Below are positions 1 to 9,874 of a stretch of DNA of 36,362 nt, piece after piece (within the stretch, counting starts at the first letter, position 1; each line of letters begins with the position of its first letter). The DNA is taken from IMG/VR virus record IMGVR_UViG_3300049043_000030, positions 1-36,362 of that record; one strand, written 5' to 3'. Both the position numbers and the translations under genes were made by a program. The stretch comes from a virus. The notes beneath the pieces were generated by a model. The model was not told the DNA's origin. It saw only the letters and a list, made by a program, of their open reading frames with translations, and did not search any database.

Positions 1-36
1 TTTTTGTCAATATTCTTCGTTCAGTTACGTATTGCT
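1..36 (+). other. Nanopore sequencing adapter (artefact)
   Basis: A T-rich leader is followed at 15-36 by the 22-base 3' end of the Oxford Nanopore ligation adapter top strand (ends CAGTTACGTATTGCT). It is not biological sequence. The identical 22 bases recur at 36341-36362, so the window appears to have a direct terminal repeat that is really adapter. Confidence 0.95.
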
Positions 37-848
37 TTCGCTTTTGCTCTTTAAAAACGAATTGCACTTAACATCTACGCTTGCGCTTTCGTTCGCTGAT
101 TCGCAATAACACGGTGCCGACCATGATCCTTCTATCCCCGGAAGTGTATGGTGCGGCGTCTAGTACCCTCAATAATAATACCTCTCACTTGTACCTGGAC
201 ATCATCTTTTTTCAAAGTATGTTAATTTCATGCCATCGGCAGTCATATCACGACGTACCAGAAGAGCATGCAACGCTCCGTTGCTAATTTCGGTAAAATG
301 CCAATCCAACATACAACTTGCCCTCGATGAAGAACGAATACAAGCCGGATCGGTCGCGTAACACTTGCAACACCTTGCCGACACTTGCACCGTCTGCCGC
401 TTGATCAGTACCTAACTCGGCATCGATAGCTTCAGGCGGAACGGATCTTTCGGATAGCATTTTCTTTACAGACTCCTGCAAGTTGACCGACTTGTAACTC
501 ATGTTGGGTGCAATTGCCTGTTGATAAAAACATTTCATCCTCGCATAGCAATTCAATAGGCACGTTGTTGTTGATTTTGGCAATGTAACCCGTGAATATA
601 ACCGTTTGGTTTGGATGGTATGCCGCAGTAATTATAATCTTATCACCTCTACGCATGATTGGATTTTCGCCCTCATACACGTTGCGGTCATTGTACTTTA
701 TGTTTCTCGGTAGTATAACTGATGCCGTTTGCGTTTGCTTATCGTATGACCTTGCCAATGTAATAGTGTTGACCTTATCCCAATAGTAAGTGTCGCTTCT
801 ACCGTTGCCTTGTTGTTGTATTTCTACCTGGAAACGTAATCTAAACAT
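37..848 (-). CDS. Baseplate hub protein, late-control-D-like (3' end missing)
   Basis: The start is the ATG at 848 (MFRLRFQVEIQQ), which overlaps the stop of the preceding gene. The body has the pattern of gpD/gp27-like hubs: an early beta-rich part with WDKVNTITLARSYDKQ, then RRGDKIIITAAYHP, FTGYIAKINNNVPIELLCED, and later YKSVNLQESVKKML and DDVQVQVRGIII. At least three frameshifts occur (near 500, 290 and 235). The coding frame runs into the read end, so the C-terminus is missing. In contractile tails this trimeric hub sits under the tube and carries the spike. Its place after the tape measure and a DUF6046-like gene supports the call. The family is recognised from pattern only. Confidence 0.7.
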
Positions 849-1532
849 TTTTACGCTCAATTGTATAGTCAGTATCGGAAACCGCTTGCCATTGAAAGTA
901 TTGCACGTTACGCATACCCTGTTGTTGCGATAGTTGGCAACTTTCAACCACTATTTGCGTAATGCCTAAAATGTCATTCAAAAACGTGCTTGTTACCTTT
1001 AACGGCACGGGTGCGCTTGCATAGCTTTTAATCAACCTCGCATCAACATCGGGGTATTCATCGGGGTTCTTTGTCGCAACATAACCGCGTATAGTCAACT
1101 GAATATCCCCCATACTCGATGTACTCCTTAACCGTGCCTACTTTGTCAATCATAGCCGTTTTAATGATGTTTTTTTCGATTGTGGCATCTATGATTACCC
1201 CGTTCAAAAATAGTCCTTTAATTGCTTGCTGATTAGCGTTTGCATCCAACGGGTCACTCACTTGCTTGGTGTTGGTTGCAAGTGCATTTGATGTCTGCAC
1301 GTATTCATTTGTAAAATCATTAAACTCATACGTTGTGAATGTCGGCTGCTCAATTAACAACGTGTCATAAACAGGTGTGCCAAACAATGAAACCGCATCG
1401 GGTTTATCCGTTGTGATGTCAAATGTGTTGGCTAATATTGCACGTTGCACCAACGGCAGTCCGAACCCTTTTGATAGCGTTCTTGCGTTTGTTTTTGCAA
1501 CGGGTTGTGGTATGTAAAATTTTCAAACTCAT
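841..1532 (-). CDS. DUF6046-like tail/baseplate protein
   Basis: About 230 aa after joining three frames. The start at 1532 overlaps the tape-measure stop (ATGA). Landmarks are DAVSLFGTPVYDTLLIEQPT, LNGVIIDATIEKNIIKTA, GTVKEYIEYG, DIQLTIRGYVATKNPDEYPD and LSQQQGMRNVQYFQWQAVS. The order 'SLFGTP, IDAT..KNIVKT, GTVKEYI, IRG, QQ.GMRN' is one I associate with DUF6046 proteins of Bacteroidetes phages, found between tape measure and hub. A baseplate role is inferred from position. Frameshifts lie near 1455 and 1100. Confidence 0.65.
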
Positions 1533-2930
1533 TTTGTTGCCATTAAAGAAAAATCATTAACTGCTTCGATAAGTGCTTGTGCAACGATTTCTTTAATCTC
1601 GCCCGCACTTCTTTTATTTGTGTCGTTTCAACTTTTATCATTTCAACCAACTTGTCAATGCTGATGTTGAAATTCTGCACTCCTCTGCTTTCGAATATAT
1701 TCAAACCTGTACCGCCCTTGGCTTCGGCTTTGGTCTTTGCTTCGCCCATACCTTGCGCGGCTGCTTGGGTGGCTGATACGGGTGGTTAGTAATCCAAATT
1801 GACCTTTAACCTTTTCATAAGTGCCTAATATTGCAGCACGTTTTCTAAAAATTCAGTTTGGTCAATTTCTCCTAACCTTAATGCCTTTCTATTGTTTTGC
1901 AATAGATTGGTTAACTGCTGCATTTGTTCTGCCGCATCCTTGGCAGCTTTTGCAGGCGCATCAACATACATTGCTCTTAATGCACGTTCAAATTGTGTCT
2001 GTTCTTCGTATGCGCCTAATTCAAATACCCTTGCAGGTTTCCAAAATCCTCTAAATGCCTTTGCCCCAAATTTCGCAAAGTGTTCTTGTTGGTCTGCTAT
2101 TTCACCAAATCTTCTACTAAAATGGTCAACCATTTTGTTTAGAAACGATACCGTATTATTCAAAATACTTTGTTCATTTCTACCGATGTTCACTTTCAAC
2201 TGCTTCCAACTATCACCCAAGGCAGATATTTGACCGCCCGTTGTTTTGGCTTGTTGTTGCATCATATCGAAAAACATACCGCCCTCGGCAGTCATTGATT
2301 GGAACGCTTTTTCTACTTCTTTAAATCCAACCTTGCCACTTTCAACCAACTTCATCACCTCGCCATCTGCAACCTTGAACTGCTTTGCTAACTCTTTAAC
2401 AATCGGAATGCCGCGCCCTGTGAATTGAGATATGTCCTTGCTAAACGCCCTACCTTGTGTCTTAAGCGTTCCATACAAGTACGCAATATCGCCAAATGGT
2501 ATCTTCAATGCCGATGCAACATCACCAAGCATGCGAATATTCTCAACTACCTTTCCTGCGCTGAAACCATACGCTAACAATTGCTTCGTGGCATCTTGTA
2601 CCTCAACCAAACTGAACGGTGTTGTTTTTGCAGTTTCTACCAACTGATTTTCCAACGCCTTGGCAGCTTGTGCATCACCTAACATCAATGTGCGCAACGA
2701 TGCCGAAAAGTATTCCGTATCGAACCAAGCTATCTTTTACTGCGCTACCAAACGATACAAGACGCAGCAATGCCTAAACCAATGCCCATTGCACCCGCTA
2801 AACTTCCAAATGCACCTTGTGTTGCATTAACGGCCTTGTTTAGTTGCTCGGTTTTAGAAGTTGCCTCGCTTATTCCGTAGCTAAACTTATCCTTTAACGA
2901 GAGTATATATTCAACCGATGTGTTGCTCAT
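1529..2930 (-). CDS. Tail tape measure protein
   Basis: About 466 aa from ATG 2930 (MSNTSVEYILSLKD), which overlaps the chaperone stop. An N-terminal coiled-coil stretch is followed by a Gly/Ala-rich hydrophobic patch (GSLAGAMGIGLGIAAS). The conserved core includes RTLMLGDAQAAKALENQLVE, GFSAGKVVENIRMLGDVASA and GRGIPIVKELAKQF, typical of the Mu/TIGR02675-type tape measure N-domain. The C-terminus, EIKEIVAQALIEAVNDFSLM, is read after correcting a frameshift near 1605. Other frameshifts lie near 2735 and 1820. It is short for the family, which implies a short contractile tail. Confidence 0.85.
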
Positions 2931-3401
2931 TTCTTAACTTGTATTGTTCCGTTAAACTTCAAAACCCACAATATTTCTTCAATCGAACGCGCCCATTCAT
3001 CATCTGTTAGCGTGTTTGGGTCGGTATGGTAATAAAAACGGATGAGCGCATTCTGTCGTGCAAACTCATCCGTTTCCAATAACTGCTTTGCGGTGTCTAA
3101 TTTTTTTTTAACTCACCTGCTTCCGTGCTTAACATTGGTAGGATGGTCATTGCCGCGCTGCGTAGTGCTTTGAAGTCATTGATGATGGCCTCAACATCGC
3201 CCTCAACACATAACGTGCGCAGGAACGAACTCGACACCCATCAACTCATCTTTGGCAATCAACGCTGATACGGTCTTGTATGCCAATCTATCCATCTCGC
3301 GCAAGTGTACCGTTAGCGGTGCGCCTTGGCGGTTAGAAACGGTTCAGCGTGTAAATTTCAACACCGGGAAACTTTGCTTTTAATTGTTCGATATTTGTCA
3401 T
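2927..3401 (-). CDS. Tail assembly chaperone with A9 slippery run
   Basis: Starts at ATG 3401 (MTNIEQLKAKFPGVEIYTL) and lies between tail tube and tape measure, where tailed phages encode the G/GT-type chaperone that coats the tape measure. The first part runs to LSTEAGELKKK. A nine-adenine run on the coding strand (3101-3109) follows. In the frame as read it continues into LDTAKQLLETDEFARQ to the stop at 2927. A +1 shift on the run gives an immediate TAG. Two-product frameshifting is common in such genes, but a nanopore homopolymer count cannot settle it. Two further frameshifts in the first part (about 3345 and 3220) look like errors. Confidence 0.65.
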
Positions 3402-3423
3402 TGTGATTGATTTTAGTTTAGCG

Positions 3424-3431
3424 CAAATTTA
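3424..3431 (-). promoter_or_regulatory. Possible -7 box (TAAATTTG) for chaperone/tape-measure genes
   Basis: On the minus strand TAAATTTG fits the Bacteroidetes -7 consensus TAnnTTTG and lies 23 bases upstream of the chaperone ATG, just past the tube stop. No well-spaced -33 TTTG is clear, so this is tentative. Confidence 0.3.
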
Positions 3432-3860
3432 CTAAACAAATTCAATATGTGAAACAATCAAAGGCAATTCAATTGGAATTGAAGTGTCACCTGTTGCGGT
3501 TGAAATCATGTTGCTCATAAATCTGCAATTCCGAATTTTATGCACCACAGGAATAAGGATTTGCATCGGTGAAAGTAACAACAATATCAAATTCGGGAAT
3601 GTCTTGTATGCGGCCATTTGGTGCGGCTGATACAATGTTCATTACCTCATTCATCAATACTGTTATCTTTGCCGATGGGTAATCTGCCCAAACCCACGTG
3701 ATACAGGGTATCTGCCAGTTGCATAGATGTTTTCCATGCTATCTTCCTCACCGTATTCAATGGCAGTTACGCCTATGATTGGTGTTCCAAGTACGATGCA
3801 GCTTATATCTGCATATTCATACGCTTTTCCGTTGATTAACGGTAGTCCATTTTGTGCCAT
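3432..3860 (-). CDS. Tail tube protein
   Basis: About 142 aa from ATG 3860 (MAQNGLPLINGKAYEYADIS). Recognisable parts are VTAIEYGEEDSMENIYATGR, RGFGQI, AKITVLMNEVMNIVSAAPNG, IQDIPEFDIVVTFTDAN and the C-terminal PIELPLIVSHIEFV. Size and position directly after the sheath match contractile tail tubes. Two frameshifts (about 3665 and 3560) break the frame as read. Start and stop sit 4 bases and about 30 bases from the neighbouring genes, so it is translated as part of the tail operon. Confidence 0.75.
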
Positions 3861-3863
3861 TTT

Positions 3864-5420
3864 TTATACTGATTTTACAAATCCAACATTAATTTTAATA
3901 ATTCGTGCAACTCCAAGCGGTACATTCTGCAATGTCGACTCCAAGGTGCTTGTTGCAAGTACATCCTGCGCAGGGTTGATGATAACCTTGTGCGCTGATA
4001 ACTCGCCATCGGCTTTCCATTTGTACCAATGGGTTATTCGCCAATGTTTCAAAGTAACCTATCGTGGCAGCAGTCAAAGTGCCATCTGCATTCACTTTTA
4101 ACGGTGAACTCAAAGCAGGTAACATGTTAGCACGAACAACACGTGTTATCTTTTGATATACTCGGTTATTCTCAATGGTTGAATAATCGCTTGTCGGTGA
4201 TACCGTTGCTTCGCTATCGCTCCAATATGAGCCTGTGATGCCTGTTAACTTGCGCAGGAACACATAAGAATAGTTGTTTAAACTCTCAAATTGACTATCT
4301 GCAAGTGCTGTGTAAAGTTGACCGTTGCTGAATGCTATCGTGTCTAACTCGGCACCTAATGCCATGTTGAACTTACTCACCCATGCAATTGACTCACTCA
4401 CAACTGCTAATGATACTGCGCCTAACATAGCACCTATCGCACCAACTGATTTGTTTGTGGCTTTATAGATGTAATACCCATCGTTTGCGCCATCCTGTGC
4501 AATACATACCGATACATTCGGAGCAGTTGCAGTTGATAAGCTCAACCAATGATGCTACCGATGCCGTACCGCTTATCTCTGCGTTCAACATGATTTGCAA
4601 CGGCTTGTAAACCGCTTCGTTTTGCATTTGCGATACCTTGCAATGCCGATAGTTGAGCAGTTGTGAAAGCAACGCTTCTCTCGAATACCGATATTTGCTT
4701 GATTGCGCCCTGTGCGAAATTCTGCATCAATGTTATTGCGGCAAACGTGTAGGTAACTTCTTCCTCATATAAGCCAACATACAACTCGCCTTTTGGTTGG
4801 ATACGAAAATACTCACTGATGTGGTAGTACAAAGTATCAATCCAACTTGCAACACCTAACACGGTTAGAGCCGCTACCAGTTGGTTGTGTCCATGTTGTT
4901 GTAACACCGCCACCTGTAACTGTTGATGCAGTAAGGAGTGCCACTATTTGGGAATATACCCTCACCGCTTTTAGTTGTTACCAATAAGTTAGCAGTTGCA
5001 CTTGTAGCACTAAAGCCATGCGTTTGAGTTCCTGCGTTGATTGCTGCGGCTAATGCTGCGGCTGCGGTGTTTGCACTTACAGCATCGGCAGTTGTTAATG
5101 TATCAGTATCAAGTACAGTTTCCGTGCCTAAAATGCCTGTGTAGGTTATCTTAACAGTGTTTCCCGCAGCAGGAGTACCACCAATAACCGCCTTTGCAAC
5201 GGCTGCTGTTTCGCCTAAATGTTCGCCTGTGATGCCCAAGTTCTCGGCATCGGCAACGGAAAAAATCTTCTTTACCCTGTTTGAGGTAGCTGAAGCCAGT
5301 TGGTAACGCAGCACCACTTGCATAGTAGTGGCAAGCATCCCGCTCACGTAGTCAGTGCCGGGGTAATGCTTGGCCTAAACCGCTTGTTGATTTTACAAAA
5401 TTTATATTAGGTAATGCCAT
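3864..5420 (-). CDS. Contractile tail sheath protein
   Basis: About 518 aa from ATG 5420 (MALPNINFVKSTSGLGQALP). The N-terminal part is Ala/Thr-rich with GTPAAGNTVKITYTG. The middle has LVAALTVLGVASWIDTLYYH and YFRIQPKGELYVGLYEEEVT. The C-terminal part has AWVSKFNMALGAELDTIAFS and ENNRVYQKITRVVRANMLPA, ending VPLGVARIIKINVGFVKSV. The ending and the 'N-R-Y-KI-R--R--LP-L' stretch are characteristic of phage sheath proteins of the DUF2586-like group. At least five frameshifts occur, including about 5375, 4900, 4620, 4545 and 4030. It follows the terminator and precedes the tube gene, as expected. Confidence 0.8.
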
Positions 5421-5436
5421 TATTTTTTTAGTATTA

Positions 5437-5475
5437 AAAAAGGCCTACCTACATTGATAGCGGGTAGGCCTTTTT
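5437..5475. terminator. Strong bidirectional rho-independent terminator
   Basis: AAAAAGGCCTACC (5437-5449) pairs perfectly with GGTAGGCCTTTTT (5463-5475), a 13-bp stem with a 13-base loop and A and T tracts on the two sides. It separates the capsid gene from the sheath gene and should stop transcription from either side. Confidence 0.9.
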
Positions 5476-5494
5476 AGTTAAACGTTTTATTTTA

Positions 5495-6433
5495 TTAAGA
5501 TACCCAAGTTTGAACCAAGGCAGCAACACCTTTCATGTCAGCTCTTAAAATTGCAGAACCTAACATTACTTCCATGTTGTAAGATACTACCCAAGTATTC
5601 AGGTTTTCCGTTTCCATTTGAGCCACTATCATATAGCGGTGTCATGCTTCCAAGCGCACGAGCAACAGAGGTTGAATGGAAAGCAATACAAGCCAAGTTA
5701 TCACTTGTTGCAGTAGCAGCACCGAACGCCTTAGGAACAGTTGTGCTGTTAGCATACACAGATACAACTGGTCTCATGCATAATATCAAAGCCATACAAT
5801 TGTGCAATAGTGCCAGTTTGTAATACATTACCTTGATTTTGGAAACCATTGTAAGAAGCACGGATAACATCACTGATTTGGAATAACTCCCAAAACATAT
5901 CGGTTGACATTAACAACTTTCTGTTACCACGTGGTACATTGTCTTTATCAAGTTTAGATGCCAAAGCAGCAATGTCAGCAAGTGCTACCTGCTTACGTGT
6001 TCCAGTTGCACCAGGAGCAAGTGCAGTTGCAGCAGTTGAACCAGTTGTTCCAACGATGTTAGCAGCACCAGTAGCGGACCAACTGATAGCAACCTCATCA
6101 CCGATACGCTGTGTAAGTGTGCTGATTTGTTGTCCTAACACTGATTGACGTTTGTCATAACTGATTTGCAACTCATCCAAATTGGTAATCAATGTTGGCT
6201 CTAAAGCGAATTGATTAAGTGAATAAGTACGGTCAGTATCGGTTCTTTCGCTTATTGAAAGCGGGAACGTTGCAGGGTTCTTTAATACGGTTGGATTTGC
6301 GCCCGATTGCGGAACGTGTACGATACCAAATGCGATATACGCGAGAGTGATCAACGGAGTATGGTAAAAAGTCAGCATTTCTGTTCAATGCGTCTTGTAC
6401 GTCTTGTACCCAAATTTCTTTTATTAGTGCCAT
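5495..6433 (-). CDS. Major capsid protein
   Basis: About 312 aa from ATG 6433 (MALIKEIWVQDVQDALNRNA). Landmarks are GANPTVLKNPATFPLSISER, LNQFALEPTLITNLDELQIS, SVLGQQISTLTQRIGDEVAI, GNRKLLMSTDMFWELFQI and the C-terminal NMEVMLGSAILRADMKGVAA. The pattern (early YSLNQF region, DKR.SVL..HI.TL.QRI spine helix, late C-terminal strand) fits HK97-fold capsids of small Bacteroidetes phages. It lies downstream of the ClpP-like protease and a small candidate decoration gene and just upstream of a strong terminator. Frameshifts lie near 6370, 5780 and 5600. Confidence 0.8.
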
Positions 6434-6458
6434 TGTGTTATTGTGTTGTTTTTAGTTA

Positions 6459-6795
6459 TTAATCGATTTGAATTTTTGCGCCTGATGGTAAAAACACAGT
6501 TCCGTCAAACCAAAAAGATTGACACCATGTTTTACCTGCTACTCCTGTAACTACGGGAGCATCAATGCCTGTTCCGAATGTAAATGTTTCGGTCGCAGTT
6601 GTTTTTACTTTAATATGCAATGAAGCACCCGCTTTCAGTTCGCTTGAAATGGTCAAGTCAAGCGTTGCATTACCTGTAAGTGTTGTTAACGTGCTTACAA
6701 CGGTTTCGTTGTTAGTGATGGTTGCGGCAGTGGTGCCAGGTTGCAGCAATCGTTAACGTGCCTGCTGCGCCAAATGGGTTGTTGATTGTTGCCAT
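6459..6795 (-). CDS. Small structural protein, candidate capsid decoration protein
   Basis: About 110 aa from ATG 6795 (MATINNPFGAAGTLT) after one frameshift near 6750. It is rich in Thr, Ala, Gly and Val with alternating beta-like segments (NNETVVSTLTTLTGNATLDL, LHIKVKTTATETFTFGTG, WFDGTVFLPSGAKIQID). Small beta-rich proteins between protease and capsid genes are often decoration or head-fibre proteins. That role is inferred from position only. Confidence 0.5.
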
Positions 6796-6798
6796 TGT

Positions 6799-6987
6799 TT
6801 ATTTATTTGATTTTTTAGTTGGTTTAGTTTTTGTTTCTGTTTCCACAACTGGTCTGCTCACTTGCTTGTAGCTTTGACCTGTTGTCTTTGCGTAGCTTGC
6901 GGCATCGCTTAACTTCTCAAAGCAGTTGCCATCCTCAAAGCAGAATAGCATGTTAATAGTTGGGTTTGCGTTCCCAATTGCTTCCAT
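6799..6987 (-). CDS. Small unknown protein, capsid operon
   Basis: 62 aa, intact from ATG 6987 (MEAIGNANPTINMLFCFEDG) to a Lys/Thr-rich tail (TETKTKPTKKSNK). It sits between the protease/scaffold and the decoration-like gene with a 4-base gap to the latter. The FEDGNCFEKLSDAASYAK stretch suggests a compact alpha/beta domain. I do not recognise the family. Confidence 0.6.
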   Translation of the reverse strand: MEAIGNANPTINMLFCFEDGNCFEKLSDAASYAKTTGQSYKQVSRPVVETETKTKPTKKSNK

Positions 6988-7014
6988 GATTAGAATTTTT
7001 TATCCGTTGCGGGG

Positions 7015-8099
7015 TTATAATTTGGTGATAAGTTGCTTGGTAACTTGCTGATCAGAAGCATTGAATGATACCGCATCGTTTTCTTTCATTTCAAGTAAAC
7101 CTTTCGGGTTATTCTTTGACCAGTCATTGAATGTCCAGTTTCACGACCTGCAACCGCTTCGGGTTTCTTTGCATTGTCGAAGATTGGTGTGTATGCAGGC
7201 TTCAACTTGCCGATAAGGTCTTTCAATTCTGCATTTGACTTGTTGCTTGTCAAGTAAATTTCTTTTGTTGCAGCATCAATCTTGCCTTTCTTTAACGGCA
7301 TTTTCTCAATCAATTCTGCTTTGATTGCGTTTTCGGCTTCGGTAGCCGCTTCTTTCAATGCGTTCAATTCTGCTGTTTGCGCTTCGATGTTCGCTTCTAA
7401 TTCGGCAATCTTTGCATCTTTGGCCGATACTGCTTCAACGATAGCTTCTTCCGATGCTTCGTTTGATAGCTTTAATAAATCAGTTAATTTATTCATTTTG
7501 GTTTCTGTTTTGATTATTACTTTATTATATATAGCATGCAGTTCGCTCAATGTGGCGTTCATTGCAGGCTTTACTTTCTTTGTTTGTACTATCTCGTCAA
7601 TGATGCCCAAATTCATACACTCATCGGCAGTCATCCATGTTTCTTTCGCCATCAAATCCTTGCACTTATCAAGTGTTAGATTGGTATTTCTTTCGAATAT
7701 CTTTGCCAAACTGTTGGTTATTAAACTCAACACTTCCTCATCACTGCCACCGTTGGCATTGTGCATCATAAAAGTTCCGTAATCGGCCATGTATTTCTTT
7801 TGGCCGCATATCGCAATCACACCCGCCATTGAGTACGCCATGCCGTCAATATATGTGTTTACAGGTATCTTGCTGTTGAGTATTGCACTCACAATAGAAA
7901 GTCCATCGGCAACGCTACCACCAATTGAATTGATGCGCACGTTAATGCACTTCACTTGGTCGGCATAGTTATCATTCAACATCTGTATATCCTCTGCCAT
8001 CCATGCACCATTGATGCCCATGCCCATATCATCTAAATCGCCAATATGCTTGTAAATAAGCATGGTTGCGGTTTCGTTAGATATGTTTGTGATTTTCAT
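7015..8099 (-). CDS. Head maturation protease (ClpP-like) fused to scaffold
   Basis: About 361 aa from ATG 8099. Residues about 10-185 are a ClpP/S14-type domain: VRINSIGGSVADGLSIVSAI, a serine nucleophile in DGMAYSMAG, a histidine in TFMMHNANGG, and the following MTADECMNLGIIDEIV. Residues about 200-300 are a long Glu/Ala/Lys-rich coiled coil (KIAELEANIEAQTAELNALK), the expected internal scaffold. The C-terminus after a frameshift near 7135 reads WTFNDWSKNNPKGLLEM, a conserved tail of such fusions. The protease processes the prohead. It heads the capsid operon, divergent from the small plus-strand gene. Confidence 0.9.
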
Positions 8100-8139
8100 A
8101 ATGCAAAAGTGGTAACATATTTAGCGATACATTCAAATA

Positions 8140-8168
8140 AGTTACTAATTTTAAGCCGTTTAGTAACT
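8140..8168. promoter_or_regulatory. Candidate operator: 9-bp inverted repeat
   Basis: AGTTACTAA (8140-8148) and TTAGTAACT (8160-8168) are a perfect 9-bp inverted repeat with an 11-base spacer. It lies in the only divergent intergenic gap of the phage, between the protease operon (minus) and the small ribbon-helix-helix-like gene (plus, ATG 8180). Position and symmetry suggest an operator for that regulator. No binding data are visible. Confidence 0.5.
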
Positions 8169-8179
8169 AATATCTACCA

Positions 8180-8353
8180 ATGGCGAACCCAAAAAGCGAT
8201 ATAACAACAAAGAAACAAGCCGCAAAGGCACGTGTAACAGCACATTTGACAGGCGAATTGAAAAAGAAATTTTTTGATGAGGTCGAAAGGACTGGCACCA
8301 AAGAAGTCTTTATCTGCTCAAGAAATAATCTCGGAGCATTATGGAAAGCATAG
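8180..8353 (+). CDS. Small ribbon-helix-helix-like DNA-binding protein, only plus-strand phage gene
   Basis: 57 aa as read, from ATG 8180 (MANPKSDITTKKQAAKARVT). The basic N-terminus leads into VTAHLTGELKKKFFDEVERT, which resembles the beta strand and first helix of CopG/Arc-type ribbon-helix-helix proteins. Correcting one base near 8303 changes the C-terminus to KSLSAQEIISEHYGKHR, a better second helix, and extends it a little beyond 8353 to overlap the end of the convergent gene. It stands alone against an otherwise minus-strand genome and next to an inverted repeat, so a regulatory role is likely but inferred. Confidence 0.55.
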   Translation: MANPKSDITTKKQAAKARVTAHLTGELKKKFFDEVERTGTKEVFICSRNNLGALWKA

Positions 8354-8367
8354 GTTTTTAAACCAAT

Positions 8368-9169
8368 TCAGCGTATTATCTGCCCTTTAAGGTCTAATGT
8401 GTTTGTGTACGTTCCAAAGGATGAACCTATTTTTGTTAAACGAACATCACTTGTACTGCCAACTGCTTCGATTAACACCCATTCAGTTGTTCCTGTTGTG
8501 TTGAAGTAACCAAGGTTAAATGATGTCTGCTTGAAGTTAGATACACCAGTCAAAGTCATTGTTAACGTGTTATTGCCACCACCTGTTGAAGTGTTGTCTA
8601 CGTTGAATAGTATTGTTATTTTCTTCCCCTCAACCAATACACGTAAATCAACTGAACCAGTACCCAATGTCCATGTGTTCAAATTACCTGCCAATGTTGG
8701 TATAATTACATCAAAGGAATTTCTAAAATATAAATTATTATAATTTAAATTACCGCTACCACTTGTAGCATTGTACTCAAACTATCTTACGAATTTCATG
8801 AACGTTATTTAATGTGCTATCGCTGAACTCAACAGGGTCAGCATCACTTGCAGTTAAGTAGGTAGTTGTTACCGTACCCACTAACACTTGACCAAATGCA
8901 ACGGTTACTGTTTGCGGATCGCACCTAAACACTTCCGCATAGGTGTCTAACATTATCGCTCCTGCACTTATTATGTAAGTTGAACCTGTACCAGAATTGA
9001 TACAGCCATGTAATGCCATTGGTTGCGTTCCTGCCCTGTCTCCTGCCCAATACGCTTTATTAACGTCTTGCAATGTTTCAATGTATGCAGCCTGCAAATG
9101 GTCTAAACTGCCCTTTTTAATTGGCATTGCACTTGCACTTGTAATGTCTGTTGTTTTTATTTTTTTCAT
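8368..9169 (-). CDS. Phage structural protein, fibre/appendage-like
   Basis: About 267 aa from ATG 9169 (MKKIKTTDITSASAMPIKKG) joining two frames at one frameshift near 8780. The N-terminus, with MPIKKGSLDHLQAAYIETLQ, resembles the opening of small tail proteins seen beside baseplate genes in Bacteroidetes phages. The C-terminal half is beta-rich (NTSTGGGNNTLTMTLTGVSN, TKIGSSFGTYTNTLDLKGQI). It follows the I-like baseplate gene by three bases. A virion-surface role is inferred. Confidence 0.6.
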
Positions 9170-9172
9170 TTT

Positions 9173-9874
9173 CTAATATGTTATTACTTGATAATTAATT
9201 CCTGCATAGGCATATAAATCGGCTATTTGCCTGATGATATTCTCTCTGTTAGCACTAATACTCGGTGCGGTATCGGGTGCTTCATTTGTCAAGGCGTTGG
9301 CAACTGCAATAGGTACGTATATGTCAAATTCGCTCCAGTGTTTGTTATGTTTATCGCTTGCACAAATCTAAATGCTTCGCCATTCGCAAAAACAGCTTCA
9401 CTACTATCAATAGAGGTTAAACCAACGTAAAAAACATTGCTACCCGATGCGAAATTGTCAATATATATATCACTCGCACCCGGCACGTTTACAAAGGTTG
9501 TTCCAAACCACTCATTCAACGCCCATTCAAACAACAAGTGCTGTGCATTGTACTTGCATCGTGGCTCAATGCCAACGAACTTATCCTGTATCTTAAACCA
9601 AAAATCGGTATTGGTCGGCAACTCGCCTGTGTTCGCTACCCAACACTGATACACAGCTTTGTCGCTATACTTGACTTGGTCACCAACTGCATACGATGTG
9701 GCTGTAACCCAATCAACTGCAGTGTTTCCATCCTTAAACGTGCCAAACATCGTGTTGTAAAGCACTTGCAAAGGGTTTACTGAATGTTTTAACCCATGCT
9801 TTATAAATCGGCAATCGCTTCTTTGGTGGAAGAAAGTTGACCGCAAAGGAGTCGGTATTGATTATGCTGCTCAT
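9173..9874 (-). CDS. Baseplate protein, I-like, partner of gpJ
   Basis: About 233 aa from ATG 9874 (MSSIINTDSFAVNFLPPKKR), overlapping the gpJ stop by ATGA. Features are KTFSKPLQVLYNTMFGTFKD, DQVKYSDKAVYQCWVANTGE (a carbohydrate-binding-module-like strand) and the signature RCKYNAQHLLFEWALNEWFG. In Bacteroidetes contractile phages this protein follows gpJ. The C-terminus, RENIIRQIADLYAYAGINYQ, is read after a frameshift near 9300. Another frameshift lies near 9790. It is probably part of the baseplate wedge. Confidence 0.65.

Noticed and set aside
37-110. A second adapter or barcode after the left adapter
   Set aside because: No clear match to barcode flanks that I know. The minus-strand frame of the hub gene appears to continue through it with lower quality.
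2246-2647. Long plus-strand open frames opposite tape measure, sheath and capsid genes
   Set aside because: They are complementary-strand shadows of well-supported minus-strand genes and show no start signals or family features.
841-8099. Prophage remnant or tailocin instead of a phage
   Set aside because: Complete terminase, portal, capsid, protease and replication genes are present, and breaks in genes are explained by read errors.
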